DNA of 6,667 nucleotides, from positions 1-6,667 of the forward strand of contig DJPE01000049.1 in the NCBI GenBank assembly GCA_002439705.1, written 5' to 3'. The translations under genes were made by a program, and so were the position numbers. The notes under the pieces were generated by a model that was given only the letters and a program-made list of their open reading frames with translations, made no database searches and was not told where the DNA came from. This document shows, in pieces, positions 5,344-6,667 of the stretch (its first letter is position 1; the number at the start of each line of letters is the position of its first letter). Origin of the DNA: Christensenella sp. UBA6420 (GTDB taxonomy: Bacteria > Bacillota > Clostridia > Christensenellales > DTU072).

Positions 5344-6027
5344 ATGGAAAGAAAAGTAATAGAGTTCGACGGCGACGAAAGAAAAGAAGAGTATATAGAA
5401 AAAGTTTTCAGAAAATCGCACATTTATTTTGAAAAGACAGCTCGCGGCGGCAAGACTGAATACGCTTTCGTGTGCGACAAAGCGACGGAAGATTGTATAA
5501 TATGCGCACTGATATGCAATTTTTATAAGTTTAACGAGCTTATGAAGGCGTTTCCCGACGTACAAGAAAAGGACGGGGCGTTTTACGCTCTTATCGGTTC
5601 GGCGATAGGGTTGGACGCCGACGAAGACTTAAAAAACGTGTCTTCCGCGGTAAGGAAAAACGAAATAAAAAATATCGACGGATTTTATAACTTCAGCATA
5701 TCGCATATAAAGGACGGTTGGAAAAATTTAGCCAAACTTACGAAAAAACTGTACGTTCAGTGCCACGACAGGGAAGAAGTTTTCGCCTTATGTATATTTT
5801 TGTTGGGTATAGGGGATACTTTTGCGGAAACGATAGTTATTTCTCCGCGGAAAGAGTTATACAGAGAGCTTACGAATACCGCAATCGCGGTCGTTCCTTT
5901 TTTCGGCGAGAGCGACGCCGACCTTATCGTCACGCTTTTAAGTAACCACCCGTCAGACGTGGTGGTAAGCGACCCGAGCAACGTTTCAGAAGAAGTGCTT
6001 TCGGTTATAAGGGCGTTGGCGGAGTGA
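5344..6027 (+). CDS. YtxC-like putative sporulation protein
   Basis: This 227-aa soluble protein has no signal peptide, and I recognise it only moderately. Its layout resembles the YtxC family, a sporulation-associated family of unknown biochemical role: an N-terminal alpha/beta part, a central segment like the family's 'EGF-x-x-F-RL-x-x-Y' region (NIDGFYNFSISHIKDGW, about residues 110-126), and a C-terminal DADLIVTLLSNHPSDVVVSDP followed by EEVLSVIRAL, matching the family's 'DLLIS-LIT-x-aP-kk-I-iH' ending. It is shorter than the usual 280 aa or so and lacks the terminal Cys motif I associate with some members. The ATG at 5344 is chosen because translation upstream would need a TTG in the terminator T-run region. 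No Shine-Dalgarno sequence precedes the ATG, so the mRNA may be leaderless. The SigE-like promoter upstream supports a sporulation role. Confidence 0.6.
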   Translation: MERKVIEFDGDERKEEYIEKVFRKSHIYFEKTARGGKTEYAFVCDKATEDCIICALICNFYKFNELMKAFPDVQEKDGAFYALIGSAIGLDADEDLKNVSSAVRKNEIKNIDGFYNFSISHIKDGWKNLAKLTKKLYVQCHDREEVFALCIFLLGIGDTFAETIVISPRKELYRELTNTAIAVVPFFGESDADLIVTLLSNHPSDVVVSDPSNVSEEVLSVIRALAE

Positions 6028-6099
6028 GATGTGTTCTCGTGAAAATTTTTATCGACGAGCAGGCGAGAATAAGTCTTTATCGCAAAAAATCGACGGACG

Positions 6100-6128
6100 T
6101 TGACAGTCTATTTTACATAAGATAAGAT
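6100..6128 (+). promoter_or_regulatory. Upstream promoter P1 of the Rho-like gene
   Basis: TTGACA (6100-6105), a 17-nt spacer and TAAGAT (6123-6128) give a consensus -35 and a 4 of 6 -10. It is the first of two promoters in tandem and is located in the gap after the YtxC-like gene. I see no U-tailed terminator between 6028 and 6099, so read-through from the YtxC-like gene is also possible. Confidence 0.6.
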
Positions 6129-6129
6129 G

Positions 6130-6158
6130 TTGACAACGCTCTTAAAATAATGTAATAT
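6130..6158 (+). promoter_or_regulatory. Downstream promoter P2 of the Rho-like gene
   Basis: TTGACA (6130-6135), a 17-nt spacer and TAATAT (6153-6158) form a second promoter exactly 30 bp (about three helical turns) after P1. Predicted transcription starts near 6165, leaving a leader of about 120 nt before the ATG. Confidence 0.6.
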
Positions 6159-6164
6159 AGAAAC

Positions 6165-6286
6165 GTAAAAAACTTATTTGAGACGAGTATATGCGGCTCA
6201 AAAAGGTATCTGTCCGAACGGACGCATTTCCTGAAACTTTTATAAAATCGACTATTACTATTCCTTATGGAGGAGAATTATTTTTA
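6165..6286 (+). promoter_or_regulatory. Structured 5' leader of the Rho-like gene
   Basis: The leader has two inverted repeats: TTTGAG/CTCAAA (6177-6182 with 6197-6202) and GTCCG/CGGAC (6212-6216 with 6219-6223; the tight loop would open the inner pair). A C/U-containing, weakly structured segment follows, and then GGAGGAG (6269-6275). rho is autoregulated by attenuation in its leader in E. coli; whether this leader does the same is inference. Confidence 0.35.
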
Positions 6287-6667
6287 ATGGACCTGAACAA
6301 TTATAGCAGAGAAGACTTTGCCGCGTTGTCGATACACGCCCTTCGTATCATAGCGAGAGAAGCGGGAGTGGAATCTCCGACGACGAAGAACAAAGCCGAC
6401 CTTATCGACAGCATTCTGGTTAAGAGAGAAGAACGCAAATCCGCGCCCGCCGCGGGAACCGACGCCCCGACTCAACCCGTTCGCAGGGGTAAAGGCAGAC
6501 CGCCGAAACAAGGGTATCTCGTATTTAACGACAGCGGAGCGACTATACAGACCACGCCGCCCGCGCCCGCGAAAAAAAGCAGTTCCGACGATAAGCCGTA
6601 TATAGATAAAGAACAGTTAAGGATTCTTTACGGGCTTACTTCCAACGTAGGTGGAGCGTTCGACGAC
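6287..6667 (+). CDS. rho: Rho N-terminal domain protein, probably transcription termination factor Rho (partial)
   Basis: An open frame starts at ATG 6287 and runs without a stop to the window end, giving 127 residues of an incomplete gene. Residues 1-47 look like the SAP-like Rho_N fold: a helix with FAALSIHALRIIAREAGV and then TTKNKADLIDSILVKRE. A flexible region follows, rich in Ala, Pro and Lys, with RRGKGRPPKQG (about 66-76), which resembles an AT-hook or the basic insertion found in many Gram-positive and actinobacterial Rho proteins. Near the end is KPYIDKEQLRILYGL. The diagnostic RNA-binding cold-shock domain (GVLEI...GYGFLR) and ATPase are beyond the window. Rho is therefore likely but unproven; another SAP/Rho_N protein is possible. 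The start is supported by GGAGGAG 11 nt upstream. Confidence 0.6.
   Translation, partial: MDLNNYSREDFAALSIHALRIIAREAGVESPTTKNKADLIDSILVKREERKSAPAAGTDAPTQPVRRGKGRPPKQGYLVFNDSGATIQTTPPAPAKKSSSDDKPYIDKEQLRILYGLTSNVGGAFDD

Noticed and set aside
4677..5423. 248-aa open frame on the minus strand
   Set aside because: It is antisense to the alpha-galactosidase and YtxC-like genes, crosses a terminator, and has low-complexity composition with no family motifs.
1..6667. CRISPR arrays, tRNA or rRNA genes
   Set aside because: No regularly spaced repeats, tRNA cloverleaf pattern or rRNA-like sequence was seen on either strand.

Overview
The window looks like chromosome from a low-to-moderate GC, Gram-positive, probably spore-forming clostridial (Firmicutes) bacterium. 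The evidence is consensus-like SigA promoters, strong AAAGGAG/GGAGG ribosome sites, U-tailed hairpin terminators, a protein resembling the sporulation protein YtxC behind a SigE-like promoter, and a Rho-type N-terminal domain. The exact taxon cannot be read from the sequence.

Layout. (1) About 11-1450, minus strand: an apparently intact IS110-family insertion sequence. It has a 391-aa DEDD transposase and, upstream of it, about 230 bp of non-coding DNA that folds on paper into a bridge-RNA-like structure: a 5' stem-loop, an outer closing stem, and two arms that each carry an internal loop and a CCG-N5-CGG tip. (2) 1475-1570: a cluster of three hairpins, two of them terminator-like, next to the IS. 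(3) 1591-3233, minus strand: a two-gene operon, membrane-anchored glycerophosphodiester phosphodiesterase then MscL, driven by a perfect TTGACA-N17-TATAAT promoter. The MscL carries an unusual Ala/Glu/Pro-rich insertion. (4) 3450-5262, plus strand: a divergently transcribed monocistronic GH36-type alpha-galactosidase with its own promoter and terminator. (5) 5281-6027: a YtxC-like gene behind a SigE-like promoter, apparently without a ribosome binding site. (6) 6100-6667: tandem SigA promoters, a structured leader, and the start of a Rho-like gene that runs off the window end.

How the genes relate. The GDPD and MscL genes form a small envelope and osmotic module. The alpha-galactosidase is a stand-alone cytoplasmic sugar enzyme with no transporter in view. 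The YtxC-like and Rho-like genes are neighbours on the same strand but have separate promoters. The IS lies just beyond the operon terminator, where it should do little damage. The most notable item is the candidate bridge RNA of the IS110 element, with the SigE-like, possibly leaderless promoter second.
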